Below, piece by piece: positions 1-9,194 of a stretch of 33,041 nt of DNA. The stretch comes from an uncultured Clostridia bacterium (GTDB lineage: Bacteria > Bacillota > Clostridia > Christensenellales > Aristaeellaceae). A model generated the notes under the pieces. That model did no database searches and was not told the origin of the DNA. It was given only the letters and a program-made list of their open reading frames with translations. The first letter of the stretch is position 1. Each line of letters begins with the position of its first letter. Location of the stretch: the NCBI GenBank assembly GCA_934663595.1, contig CAKUKM010000025.1, forward strand, positions 1-33,041, read 5' to 3'. Made by a program: the position numbers and the translations under genes.

Positions 1-22
1 CCTAAGCCAGGAGACCTGCCTT
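1..22 (+). promoter_or_regulatory. 3' end of a cobalamin (B12) riboswitch, truncated by the window edge
   Basis: Positions 4-20 read AAGCCAGGAGACCTGCC, which closely matches the conserved 3' terminal segment of the cobalamin riboswitch (the E. coli btuB leader ends AAGCCCGAAGACCTGCC). The rest of the aptamer, including the B12 box, would lie upstream of the window, so the call depends on this tail, its + orientation and the intrinsic terminator about 100 bases downstream. Known function of the family: bound adenosyl- or other cobalamin switches expression of the downstream gene off. Here the first downstream gene is the large surface protein at 275. A chance match to 17 bases cannot be fully excluded. 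Confidence 0.72.
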
Positions 23-117
23 GAGTTGAATAGCTCATTTTCGGGAAAGAATGATGACTGTTCGGGCGTTGCTCTGTTCTAAAATAGAACGGGGTTTGTT
101 TCGGTACGCATTGAACG

Positions 118-159
118 AGGTCGTTTTCTTTGTAGAAAAGAAGACGATCTTTTTTTCTT
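118..159 (+). terminator. Intrinsic terminator in the leader, likely riboswitch expression platform
   Basis: A 13-bp stem (119-131 with 137-149, two G-U pairs) closes a 5-base loop and is followed by seven T, then CTT. It lies between the riboswitch tail and the first gene of the operon, where a transcription-attenuating platform would sit. Upstream in the same leader are two smaller hairpins, around 37-55 and 75-89 (GTTCTA-AAA-TAGAAC), that could belong to an alternative antiterminated fold. The fold competition itself is inferred. Confidence 0.8.
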
Positions 160-274
160 GCGCCTGACGGGTGAGGTATGCCCTTTTTCGGCGGGAAAAG
201 CGAATTTTGGATGCGTGCCCGGGCATTCTTGCGCGCAGGTCATTCCCTTTCCCTGCAGGATAGGGGCGATTGAA

Positions 275-3200
275 ATGCGGCGCAGATCGGTTTTATTCCA
301 GTTGTTTTGCCTTTTATTTGCAGTAATTCTGCCCTTGAACGGCTGCCTGGCCGAAGCGCCGGCCGCCGATTGGATTTCCAGTTCCATCGAAGAAACAGAA
401 GAATATTCGCCCGAGGAAACGCCGCTGCCCACGGAAGAACCTGTAGCGACGGAAGAACCTGTAGCGACGGAAGAACCCGCGGCGACGGAAGAACCTGTAG
501 CGACGGAAGAACCCGTCCCGACGGAAGAACCTGTAGCGACGGAGGAACCCGCGGCAACGGAAGCGCCCGTTTCGACGGAAACGCCTGCGCCGCTGGGGGA
601 GGCGCGCGAGGCGCAGATCGTTCGCGATACGCAGGCGTATTTTGATTTGGATTGCGCGCAGCCGGCGTTTTTGCTCGAAGCGGGCCAGCGCTGCATGCTG
701 ATTGCCGCGGGCGAGGCGCTTTGCGAAATCGAGCTCCCGGCGGGCTCGAGCACCGTTCGCGTGTTCGTGGCGGCGGGCGACGTGGAAAAGATTCCGGAAA
801 GCGCGCAGTCTACGGAAACGCCGAATCCGTCGCCCGAGCCGACGATTGCTGCGGGCGACGTCAGCGCGCCGGAATGCGTGGACGGCGTATATCAGATTGC
901 GACCGGCGACGAGCTGCGGTGGTTCGCGGCGCTGGCGAATGGGTCGGACGGCAATGCGTCTGCGGTGCTGACGGGCGATATCGATCTGGCCGATTTTGCG
1001 TGGACGCCGATCGGCAGCGCCGAAAGACCCTATTCCGGCCGGTTTGACGGCGCGGGCCATTCGATTTCGGGGCTGAATATCCGCTCGGAGCAGAATTATC
1101 AGGCGCTGTTCGGCTTTATTTCCAATGAGGCCGACGTGCGCGATTTTTCCGTGTACGGCCGCGTGGAATGCGGCGGCGATTATGCGGCGGGCGCGGCGGC
1201 CTACAGCGAGGCGAGTCTGAGCGGCATTCACAATTATTGCGAGATCGTTTCCGCGGGCAAATGCGCGGGCGGCGTGGCGGGCGAGGTCGCGGAAGGCGCG
1301 CGCCTGAACGGCTGTACGAATGCGGGCAGCGTTTCTTCGACCGGCGCGGCCGGAAGAGTCGGCGGCGTGGCGGGCAGCGGCAGCGCGGTCGATTGCAAAA
1401 ACAGCGGCGCGGTTTCCGGCTATGCCTATGTGGGCGGCGTGGCGGGAAACGCCGGGTATGCGGAAAATTGCGCGAACACGGGCGACGTTTCCGGCGCGCA
1501 TCAGTATATCGGCGGCGTGGCGGGAAACGCTTCGTCGATTCAGAATTGCACAAACGCGGGCGCGGTGCGCGTGCGCGGCGTGTTCGTCAGCCTTCGCGAC
1601 AGGTATGAGGGCGGCTATGTCGGCGGCGTGGCGGGCGCGGCGGGAACGGCGAGCGGCTGCGAAAACCGCGGGCGTGTCGAGAGCGCGGCGGACGGCGGTA
1701 TTTTCATCAGCAGCGCCGCGGGCGTGGCCGGCAAATGCGCCAACAGCACCGCGAACTGTGAGAATCGCGGCGACGTGCGGGTGGACGGCTCCTACATCGC
1801 GGGCGTGGTCGGCGGAAACGGCGGCGGCAGCGTGGTTCAGTGCGTCAATTACGGAAGCGTTCAGAATCAGGCGAACGGCGGCGAGCAGACCGGCGGCGTG
1901 GCCAGCGCGGGCCAGATCGAGAGCAGCTGCAATTACGGCTCCGTGCGCGGCTATCAGTCGGTCGGCGGCGTTTGCGGCGGCACGAGCGGATCGACGGTTC
2001 GCAATTGCTACAATCTCGGCGCAGTCAGCGGCAGCAATCGCACCGGCGGCGTGGCGGGCGTATGTCTGTCGGCCGAATGGTGCTACAGCGCCGGGAGCGT
2101 CTCCTGCCGGGGCAATGCGGCGGGCATGCTCGCGGGCAGCGTGTCGCGCGCGGAGAATTGCTTCTATTTAAATGAAAACGCGGGCGTGTATTCCAGGGCG
2201 GGCGAGGCGCTGGATGCGGACGCGCTTCGGCTGTGCATGCGCGATGCGGAGGCCTATCGAATCAACTTTGATCGCGATTGTCAGAGCGGCTATGCGCTGC
2301 TGAATTTCCAAACGGCGGGCGAGGCGGTTCCGGCCGATTCCGTTCGCCTGCTTCCGGGCGCGGCGAGGGAATACAGCGCGCGCCTCGGCGGCGAGCTGCG
2401 CGGCCTTCCCGGACAGGTGGAAATCGCAGCCGGCGGGATTGAGATTCGCTGCGCGGCGGAATGGGCGTGCGCGGATGGATTTGATATCAATCAGCCCGGC
2501 GAATACGTTTTCCGGCCGCAGCTCGCGATTCGCGGCTGCTATATCGGCGATTCCACGGCGGTGGACGAGATTGTCGTTCGAGTATGCGCCGAGGAGGAGC
2601 TGCCGGAAATTTCCGCATGGCGGCTGGACGAGAGCGCGGCCCTCAACTACACCACGGATTACGGCTGCGCGCCGACGGGCTTTCCGGACGGCGCATGGGC
2701 GACGGTGGACGGCGCGGAGCAGTATATTTCGATTGAATGGATTGCGCCCGAGAATCTGGATCTTACGGATGCGGAGACGGAATTTCTCTATACGGCGCGG
2801 CCGATCGGCGCGTTCCAAATGAGCGCGGACGCGGGGGAGCTTACGGTTTCGCTGCGCGTGCTGCCGATGCAGCTGATTGCGGGATTGCGATTTACGGACA
2901 GGAACAACCGGAACGCGGCGGAATACGCGCTGCACTATCAGGGCTGCGAAGCCGGCGCGGATGGGCTGGTATTTCGCTATACGCTGGACATTTTCGATCA
3001 GACGAGCGCGCTGTATCTCTGGGCGGACTGGAACGCCGATTATGATATGAGCGCGGAATACCGGTATCAGAAGCTGGACGCGTCCGCAAGCGAGCGAACC
3101 GGCAGCCTGAAGAGCGGCAAATCGCTGAATCTGAGCGGCTTTGCCACCCGCAACAGCGCGTATGCGCGCGAGAACACGCTGATTCTCACGGCCAGCGCGG

Positions 3201-6200
3201 AAAAGGACGGCGCGCCGATTCTTCAGCGCTATGAAATCACCACGCGCCTTTTCCCGACGCTGGACGCCCTTCGCATCGTCAGCGGCGCGACGGAGGCGTA
3301 TCTGCTGCCGGAATTCGATGCGCAGTGGTTCGATTATTCCGCGCAGGTGCCCATCAGCGCGACGGAGGCGGAGATCGCCGTTCAGACTGCGCTGGACAAT
3401 GTGCGCGTTTCCATCGGCGATCGGGAGCTTGCGAAGGGCGAGGACGGGATTTATCGCCATATCGCAAATCTTGAATCGGATGCGGCGGAAATCGAGCTCG
3501 TTTTAACGCGCGCCGCGGGCGAGGAGAGCGTCGAAAGCCGGTATCTGCTGCATCTGAGACATCAGCAGGAGACGATTCTGGAGGCGCGCTGCGCTCCGGA
3601 GGGCGCGGTATTCTATATCGCAAACGACATTACCGGCCGCGTGTTCGCCGATGCGGACGGGCTTTATCGCCTGATTCGCGGCTATGATTACCATTACACC
3701 GCCACCGCGGAGGACTACGTGGCCCAGACGGGCGAGCTGATTGCCGATCAGGAGCGCATGACGCTGGAGATTGCGCTGGTTCCCGCGGAGAAAAACGGGG
3801 ACATCGTTCCGGACACGGATTCCGATTGGAGCGATTTCCGCGGCTCGGAGGACAACAACGGCGTAACGAGCGTGCCCACGCCGGTCAGCGCGTCGGACGC
3901 GGTGCTGTATTGGGCCAATCAGGCGGGAATCAGCTTCAGCTCGGACGCGGTCAGCTCGCCGATTCTGGTCGGCGGATATCTGGTGTGCACGGCGAAGCAG
4001 AACATCTTCAAGATCGATACCGTGACCGGCGAGATCGTGCAGGTGGGCGACATGGTTCGCAAATCCGCATTCAACATCACGCCGCCGACCTATGCCGCGG
4101 GCATGATCTTCGTGGCGCTGGCGGACGGCTACATTCAGGCGTTCAACGCGCAGACGCTTCAATCGCTGTGGGTATATCAGGACGCGCTGGGCGGCCAGCC
4201 GAATTCGCCGATTACCTATCGAAACGGCCATATTTACACCGGCTTCTGGAACGGCGAGAGCAAAAACGGCAATTGGGTGTGCCTCTCCGTGACGGACGAG
4301 GACCCCTCGCGCGAAACCGAGGCCAAGTATGCGACCTGGACGTATTCGCAAAAGGGCGGCTTTTACTGGGCCGGCGCGTGCGTGCGCGATCGATTCCTGC
4401 TCGTGGGCACCGACGACGGCGAAATCGGCTATACCTCGCAGAACGGCAATCTCCTGTCGCTCGAGCCGGGCAGCGGCCGATTGATCGACTGCCTGTCCGG
4501 GCTGGACGCGGACGTGCGCTGCAGCATCTGCTATGACGCTAAGACGAACCGCTATTATTTCACCTCGAAGGGCGGCTATTTCTATTCCGTCGCGGTTTCG
4601 GAGAGCGGCTATTTTGATCGCGATTCGCTGAAGAAGCTGGATCTGCGCGGCGGGCGCACCAGCGAGGGAAAGCCCGTGGAGGGCATGAGCACGTCCACGC
4701 CGGTGGTGTATAACGGCCGCGCGTATGTGGGCGTTTCGGGCGTGGGCCAGTTTTCGGCCTACAGCGGCCATTGCATCGCGGTGATCGATCTGGCCTCGTG
4801 GTCGATTGCGTATACCTGCCCGACGAAGGGCTATCCGCAGACCAGCGGCCTTCTGACCAACGCGTATGAGAACACAGGCCTTGTGTACATTTACTTCTTT
4901 GAGAACATGTCGCCGGGCTCGCTGCGCGTGATCCGCGATTGCCCGGGCCAGACCGAAATGCTCTCGATTTACGACGGCTCGCCCATCGATACCGCCGAGG
5001 CGATCTTTACGCCCCGCGGCGCGCAGCGGCAGTACGCGCTGTGCAGTCCGATCGTGGACGCCTATGGAACGATCTATTTCAAAAACGATTCGGGATATAT
5101 GATGGCGCTGGGCAGCATGATTTCGGGCCTGGAAATTGCCGATACGCCGCGGAAGCTCCTGTATGAAGAGGGCGAGACGTTTGAATCGGACGGCATGCGG
5201 GTAATTGCGCGCATGTCGAACGGCCTTGCGCGCGATGTGAGCGCCTATGTGAGCGTGACCGATCAGCCGCTTCAGCCCGGGGACACGGACGTGACCGTTT
5301 ATTTCCGGCACGTGCGCTACAACAACGATGCGGAGATCGTCGATCCGCCGCAGACGAGCGTGAATATCACCGTGCTCTCCCACGAGGAAATGGCGCAGCT
5401 GCGCGACGCGGTGAATGCGATCGACGTGCTGGGCGAAATCAGCATTGAAAGCGGCGCGGCCATTCGCGAAGCGCGCCGGAAATACGATGCGCTGAGCGTT
5501 CGCCTGCAGGAGCTGGTGCACAATTATGCGCTCCTTACCGGGGCGGAGGAAGAATACGAGCGCATCGAGCGCGCCGAAAACGAGAAAATCGACCGCGCGC
5601 GGCGGCTGATTGCGGCGATCGGCGAGGTGACGCTCGACAGCGGAGACACTCTTCGCGAGGCGTTCGAGGTTTATTGCAGCCTGTCCGATTCCGGCAGGGC
5701 GCAGCTCGCTGCGGAATATGCGATTCTTCGGCAAAAGCAGGCGGATTACGAGCGCCTGATCGCCGCGCAGGATGAAGCGGCCGCGGCGGCGATGCGTTTG
5801 ATTTCGGATTTGGGCGAAATCAGCGTCGACAGTGGTGCGAAGCTGGCCAATGCGCGCGACGCCTATGACGCGCTGAGCGAGACCTCCCGGGCAAGGGTGA
5901 CGAATCTCTCCGCGCTTGAGGCGGCGGAGGCGCGGTATCGGGCGCTGATCGACGCTTCCGGCGAAGCGGCGCGGCGCGTGATCGACCTGATTGAGGCGAT
6001 CGGCGAGGTGACGCTGGAGAAGGAAAGGGCCGTTCAGCGCGCAAGGGAGGCCTACGACGCGCTGGATGCGGACTCCGCGCGGCAGGTGACGAATCTGGAC
6101 AGGCTCCTGGCGGCGGAGCAGCGATTGAGCGAACTGAAGGCGCAGCGGGGCGAGCTGGGCGAAATCCTTGCGCAGCTGGACGCGCTTTGCGCGGAAATTC

Positions 6201-7753
6201 GCGCCGCCGCGCCCGAAGCGGAGAATGCAAATGCGGAAAACATCGCGCTGCTCGCGCGGCCGGTGCAGGGCATATACGATTTGCTCAACGCGCAGGACGA
6301 TGAAACGCGCGCGCTTCTGAGCGATTATGCGCGCATTGCGGATTCCTATCGCGCGGCGATTGCGCAGGTCAATCATTCAAACGATGCGCTGGGCGTGTCG
6401 GTCGAGAGCCTGAACTGGAGCTGGCAGCTGCAGGCGGCGATTGCGAGCGGCGAGGATTACGATCGCTTTGCCGCCGAGGTCGCGCCGCTGCGGGTGCTGA
6501 AGCTGTATCGCGTGCGGATTGTGGATTTGCTGACCGGCGAAGAGGTCGAGCGGCATGATTCGCTGCCCCTGCAATGGACGATTCCCGTTCCGCGCTACAA
6601 CGAATCGGCCTATTCGGCGATCGGCGCGGCGCACGGCGCTTCCTCCGGGGCGATTCGCAATCCCGAAAGCGCGCTGAAGGGCAGCCGGCAGCTCTCGTTT
6701 GCCACTACCGGCGACGGCCTGATCGGCGTGGTCGGCACGAAGGCGGAAATGCGCCGCGATGACGGCAAAAAGGGCTCCGGCAGCGTGCTGGACGAATTGA
6801 ATCGCGATAAGAGCGGCGAAGCGCAGCCCGGCGGAACGACGCGCAGCTATTCGCGCGTGCAGAGCGATGCCGTTTCCTATTATGGGGAAGCGGTTGCCAG
6901 CGGCCAATGGGCGTATCGCGAGAACGTGATCGCGCCCGCGCTGCTTGCGGCGCTTTCCGACGCGCAGGTGGAGGCCTATCGCGCGCTGAGCGAGGCGGTG
7001 GAAAAGGGCGAAAACAGCTGCTTTAATCACCTGATCAGCGAGGAGGAATTCGCGGCGGTGGAGGCGTGCTATCGATGGTGCAATCCGCTGGCGGCGCTGG
7101 TGCGGGAGCTGGACAATCAGGTCGACGCGGGCAAAATTGAGATTCAATACGCGCTTGCCGAGGAGGAGCATCTGCGCGCGATCGACGAATGGCACGCCCA
7201 GATCGAGCGAATCGTGCATTACTGCCTGATTCAGGGCGATGCGGAAATTACGGCCGCGCGGCTGTATCAGTATCTGACGGCGACGCTTCAGACGGAAATC
7301 CCGGAAGCGAGCGAGCAGGAGCCGAGCGCCTATTCCGCGCTGATGTGGAATTGGGCGCGGGGAAGCGACGCGGCGCAGGCATACGCCTATCTGCTGATGC
7401 AGGTCGGCATGGAATGCATGCCGGTGCGGGAAGCGGCCGGGGAGGATGCGGCGGAGACGCGCGAATGGCTGATTCTGAAGATCGGCGATGCGTATTATCA
7501 CGCCGCGCCCGAGCTGGATCTCGCCAATCCCGCCGAGCCGGACGCGGAGCGCGACACGCTGGGGCATTTCGGCATGAGCGATGCGGAATGCCGCGCGGCG
7601 CTGGCGCTGGAGCGGCCGGTAGAAATGGCGATTCCGGATTGCATGCGACCGGCGGAGGAAACGGACGAGCTGTTCGCCGTTCCCGAATGTCCCGCCGGGC
7701 TGGAGGGCTACGGCATGCGGCAAACGGTGATTGAAATGGAGAAAGCGGGGTAA
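275..7753 (+). CDS. Giant secreted mosaic protein: GLUG repeats, cadherin-like domain, PQQ-type beta-propeller, helical repeats, degenerate transglutaminase-like C-terminus
   Basis: The start at 275 is chosen because AGGATAGGGG precedes it and a signal peptide follows; 117 more in-frame bases upstream (from 158) lack both. The 2492-residue product has a signal sequence ending near residue 24-26 (LNGC is a weak possible lipobox; CLA|E is a possible signal peptidase I site). Then come nine TEEPVA-like units (53-106), GLUG-type beta-helix repeats with recurring GGVAG (about 230-640), Ig-like segments, a cadherin-like fold (about 990-1098), a PEGA-like stretch, a PQQ-type beta-propeller (about 1182-1614), an Ig-like domain (1617-1703), four helical repeats of about 66-70 residues (1709-1966) and a transglutaminase-like end (about 2299-2446) without visible catalytic Cys, His or Asp. 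No cohesin, dockerin, LPXTG or SLH was seen. It is first in the operon and two bases from the next gene. Function is unknown; an extracellular binding role is inferred. Confidence 0.9.
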   Translation: MRRRSVLFQLFCLLFAVILPLNGCLAEAPAADWISSSIEETEEYSPEETPLPTEEPVATEEPVATEEPAATEEPVATEEPVPTEEPVATEEPAATEAPVSTETPAPLGEAREAQIVRDTQAYFDLDCAQPAFLLEAGQRCMLIAAGEALCEIELPAGSSTVRVFVAAGDVEKIPESAQSTETPNPSPEPTIAAGDVSAPECVDGVYQIATGDELRWFAALANGSDGNASAVLTGDIDLADFAWTPIGSAERPYSGRFDGAGHSISGLNIRSEQNYQALFGFISNEADVRDFSVYGRVECGGDYAAGAAAYSEASLSGIHNYCEIVSAGKCAGGVAGEVAEGARLNGCTNAGSVSSTGAAGRVGGVAGSGSAVDCKNSGAVSGYAYVGGVAGNAGYAENCANTGDVSGAHQYIGGVAGNASSIQNCTNAGAVRVRGVFVSLRDRYEGGYVGGVAGAAGTASGCENRGRVESAADGGIFISSAAGVAGKCANSTANCENRGDVRVDGSYIAGVVGGNGGGSVVQCVNYGSVQNQANGGEQTGGVASAGQIESSCNYGSVRGYQSVGGVCGGTSGSTVRNCYNLGAVSGSNRTGGVAGVCLSAEWCYSAGSVSCRGNAAGMLAGSVSRAENCFYLNENAGVYSRAGEALDADALRLCMRDAEAYRINFDRDCQSGYALLNFQTAGEAVPADSVRLLPGAAREYSARLGGELRGLPGQVEIAAGGIEIRCAAEWACADGFDINQPGEYVFRPQLAIRGCYIGDSTAVDEIVVRVCAEEELPEISAWRLDESAALNYTTDYGCAPTGFPDGAWATVDGAEQYISIEWIAPENLDLTDAETEFLYTARPIGAFQMSADAGELTVSLRVLPMQLIAGLRFTDRNNRNAAEYALHYQGCEAGADGLVFRYTLDIFDQTSALYLWADWNADYDMSAEYRYQKLDASASERTGSLKSGKSLNLSGFATRNSAYARENTLILTASAEKDGAPILQRYEITTRLFPTLDALRIVSGATEAYLLPEFDAQWFDYSAQVPISATEAEIAVQTALDNVRVSIGDRELAKGEDGIYRHIANLESDAAEIELVLTRAAGEESVESRYLLHLRHQQETILEARCAPEGAVFYIANDITGRVFADADGLYRLIRGYDYHYTATAEDYVAQTGELIADQERMTLEIALVPAEKNGDIVPDTDSDWSDFRGSEDNNGVTSVPTPVSASDAVLYWANQAGISFSSDAVSSPILVGGYLVCTAKQNIFKIDTVTGEIVQVGDMVRKSAFNITPPTYAAGMIFVALADGYIQAFNAQTLQSLWVYQDALGGQPNSPITYRNGHIYTGFWNGESKNGNWVCLSVTDEDPSRETEAKYATWTYSQKGGFYWAGACVRDRFLLVGTDDGEIGYTSQNGNLLSLEPGSGRLIDCLSGLDADVRCSICYDAKTNRYYFTSKGGYFYSVAVSESGYFDRDSLKKLDLRGGRTSEGKPVEGMSTSTPVVYNGRAYVGVSGVGQFSAYSGHCIAVIDLASWSIAYTCPTKGYPQTSGLLTNAYENTGLVYIYFFENMSPGSLRVIRDCPGQTEMLSIYDGSPIDTAEAIFTPRGAQRQYALCSPIVDAYGTIYFKNDSGYMMALGSMISGLEIADTPRKLLYEEGETFESDGMRVIARMSNGLARDVSAYVSVTDQPLQPGDTDVTVYFRHVRYNNDAEIVDPPQTSVNITVLSHEEMAQLRDAVNAIDVLGEISIESGAAIREARRKYDALSVRLQELVHNYALLTGAEEEYERIERAENEKIDRARRLIAAIGEVTLDSGDTLREAFEVYCSLSDSGRAQLAAEYAILRQKQADYERLIAAQDEAAAAAMRLISDLGEISVDSGAKLANARDAYDALSETSRARVTNLSALEAAEARYRALIDASGEAARRVIDLIEAIGEVTLEKERAVQRAREAYDALDADSARQVTNLDRLLAAEQRLSELKAQRGELGEILAQLDALCAEIRAAAPEAENANAENIALLARPVQGIYDLLNAQDDETRALLSDYARIADSYRAAIAQVNHSNDALGVSVESLNWSWQLQAAIASGEDYDRFAAEVAPLRVLKLYRVRIVDLLTGEEVERHDSLPLQWTIPVPRYNESAYSAIGAAHGASSGAIRNPESALKGSRQLSFATTGDGLIGVVGTKAEMRRDDGKKGSGSVLDELNRDKSGEAQPGGTTRSYSRVQSDAVSYYGEAVASGQWAYRENVIAPALLAALSDAQVEAYRALSEAVEKGENSCFNHLISEEEFAAVEACYRWCNPLAALVRELDNQVDAGKIEIQYALAEEEHLRAIDEWHAQIERIVHYCLIQGDAEITAARLYQYLTATLQTEIPEASEQEPSAYSALMWNWARGSDAAQAYAYLLMQVGMECMPVREAAGEDAAETREWLILKIGDAYYHAAPELDLANPAEPDAERDTLGHFGMSDAECRAALALERPVEMAIPDCMRPAEETDELFAVPECPAGLEGYGMRQTVIEMEKAG
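431..592 (+). repeat. Nine tandem 18-bp units coding TEEPVA-like linker
   Basis: The unit ACGGAAGAACCTGTAGCG recurs with small changes nine times in frame, giving a Thr/Glu/Pro-rich, probably disordered linker just after the signal sequence. Such linkers commonly span the cell wall. Copy number may vary between strains by replication slippage (inference). Confidence 0.9.
5398..6170 (+). repeat. Four diverged protein repeats of about 66-70 residues in the giant protein
   Basis: Each unit has the pattern I-x-A/L-G-E-(V/I)-(T/S)-(L/V)-(D/E)-S, then a helix with A-R-x-x-Y-D-A-L and a second helix ending A-E-x-x-Y/L. Units start near 5407, 5608, 5800 and 5989. The helical, charged composition suggests a spacer or stalk. 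Similar repeats are frequent in large Firmicutes surface proteins. Confidence 0.75.
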
Positions 7754-7755
7754 GA

Positions 7756-9192
7756 ATGCGCGCGTTAAAGAAAATCAGCCTGTGCCTTGCGCTGCTGCTG
7801 GCGATGGTTTTCTGTCTGCCGGTTGGCGCGGAGATTGTGCTGCCGCCGGAGGAAAGCCCGCCCGCAACCGAAGAAGCGCCGGAAATCACGCCGGAGCCGA
7901 CGGCGACGGTTGAACCGGAAATTACGCCGGAGCCGATGGAGACAGTTGAACCGGAAGTTACGCCGGAGGTGACGGAGACGATAGAACCGGAAATCACGCC
8001 GGAGCCGACGGAGACAGTAGAACCGGAAATTACGCCGGAGCCGACGGAGACGGTTGAACCGGAAATTACGCCGGAACCGACGGCAACAGTTGAACCGGAA
8101 ATTACGCCGGAGCCGACGGAGACGGTTGAACCGGAAATCACGCCTGAGCCGACGATGACGGTAGAACCGGAAATCACGCCGGAGTCGACAATGACGGTAG
8201 AACCGGAAATCACGCCGGAGGCAACGATGACAATTGCGCCGACGGAAGCGCCTGCGGAGACGGAAATTCCGCCCGAGCCGACCCTCGAGCCCGAGGATCA
8301 GAGCGCGGTGGATTTGCCGGAGGAAGCGCCGCCTGCGATGGAAAGGGTGCGCAATGAATCGCAAATCGGCTGGCGCGGCGCGGTTCCGAGCGACGAGCCG
8401 GGCCTCCCGGTGCCGCGGCTGTTTCAGGGCGATTACGATGAAATCGTGCTGTATTACAATGGAACGCCGCGATCGGTGGCGACCTCCGGCTGCGGCGCGA
8501 CGAGCGTATCGATGGTGCTGGCGTATCTGACCGGGAACACGGAGCAGAATCCGTATCTGCTGTTCTGCGCGGCCGTGGACGCGGGGCGGTATCACGGAAA
8601 CGGCCTGAGCCACGACACGCTGATCTGGCTTGCGGAGCAATACGGCGCGACCGGGCACTGGACCGGCAGCGAATCGGCGGTGCTGGACGCGCTGGAGAGC
8701 GGAAAGCCGGTAATCGCCCATATGGGCGAGGGCGCGTTTACCGAAAAGGGGCATTATATCGTGCTGCGCGGGCGAACGGAGGATGGGAAGATTCTGGTCA
8801 ACGATCCGGCCAGCCCGGAGCGCAGCCGAATGGCCTTTCCGATGGAAACGCTGCGCGCGCAGACGCGCACGTCCGACGCGTTTCTGATTCTGACACTCGC
8901 CGAACCCGAGGCAGCGCCCGAGCCGGAAATGGAAACGCCCGAGCCGGAGGCAACGCCTGAGCCGATGGCATCGGACGCGCCGTTTGAGGACGCGCGATGC
9001 GATGTGAATCAGTCCGGCGCGGTGGATCTGTGCGACGCGCAGCTCGTGTACGATATCGCAATGCAGTCGGAATGCGCGGAGCTTTCAGAGGAAAGGCGCC
9101 GGCGCGCGGACGTGAATGGCGACGGAAGCGTGGACGCGATGGATATCCAGTGCGTTCTCGCCTGCATCCGTTCTGAAAATAAAGGAGGATAA
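7756..9192 (+). CDS. Secreted C39-like cysteine peptidase with C-terminal dockerin
   Basis: The 478-residue product starts two bases after the giant gene, with a purine-rich stretch in the end of that gene as ribosome site. It has a signal peptide (cleavage near A25|E26), ten 12-residue EITPEPTETVEP-like units (43-162), a C39-like papain-fold peptidase domain (about 220-370), a second Pro/Glu-rich linker and a type I dockerin (415-474). Visible catalytic candidates are Cys246 in SGCGATS, His333 in KGHYIVL and Asp350 in VNDP, the order expected for the family. The dockerin has two good calcium loops (DVNQSGAVDLCD and DVNGDGSVDAMD) and five cysteines, which its sister dockerins lack. The dockerin implies docking on a cohesin, probably one of those encoded downstream. 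The peptidase substrate is unknown. Confidence 0.9.
   Translation: MRALKKISLCLALLLAMVFCLPVGAEIVLPPEESPPATEEAPEITPEPTATVEPEITPEPMETVEPEVTPEVTETIEPEITPEPTETVEPEITPEPTETVEPEITPEPTATVEPEITPEPTETVEPEITPEPTMTVEPEITPESTMTVEPEITPEATMTIAPTEAPAETEIPPEPTLEPEDQSAVDLPEEAPPAMERVRNESQIGWRGAVPSDEPGLPVPRLFQGDYDEIVLYYNGTPRSVATSGCGATSVSMVLAYLTGNTEQNPYLLFCAAVDAGRYHGNGLSHDTLIWLAEQYGATGHWTGSESAVLDALESGKPVIAHMGEGAFTEKGHYIVLRGRTEDGKILVNDPASPERSRMAFPMETLRAQTRTSDAFLILTLAEPEAAPEPEMETPEPEATPEPMASDAPFEDARCDVNQSGAVDLCDAQLVYDIAMQSECAELSEERRRRADVNGDGSVDAMDIQCVLACIRSENKGG
7882..8241 (+). repeat. Ten tandem 36-bp units coding EITPEPTETVEP-like linker
   Basis: Ten in-frame 12-residue units run without interruption, with Ala, Met, Glu or Val substitutions at positions 6-8. 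The result is an acidic Pro/Thr linker between the signal peptide and the peptidase domain, similar in composition and placement to the shorter linker of the preceding gene. Confidence 0.92.
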
Positions 9193-9194
9193 AA

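Noticed and set aside
158..274. Upstream start for the giant protein at 158
   Set aside because: The extra 39 residues would hide the signal peptide, there is no ribosome site at 158, and this start would directly abut the leader terminator. The ATG at 275 has a site and signal sequence.
431..8241. Regular short DNA repeats suggesting a CRISPR array
   Set aside because: Both repeat blocks (431-592 and 7882-8241) are in-frame codon repeats of 18 and 36 bp without spacers, coding Pro/Glu/Thr linkers.
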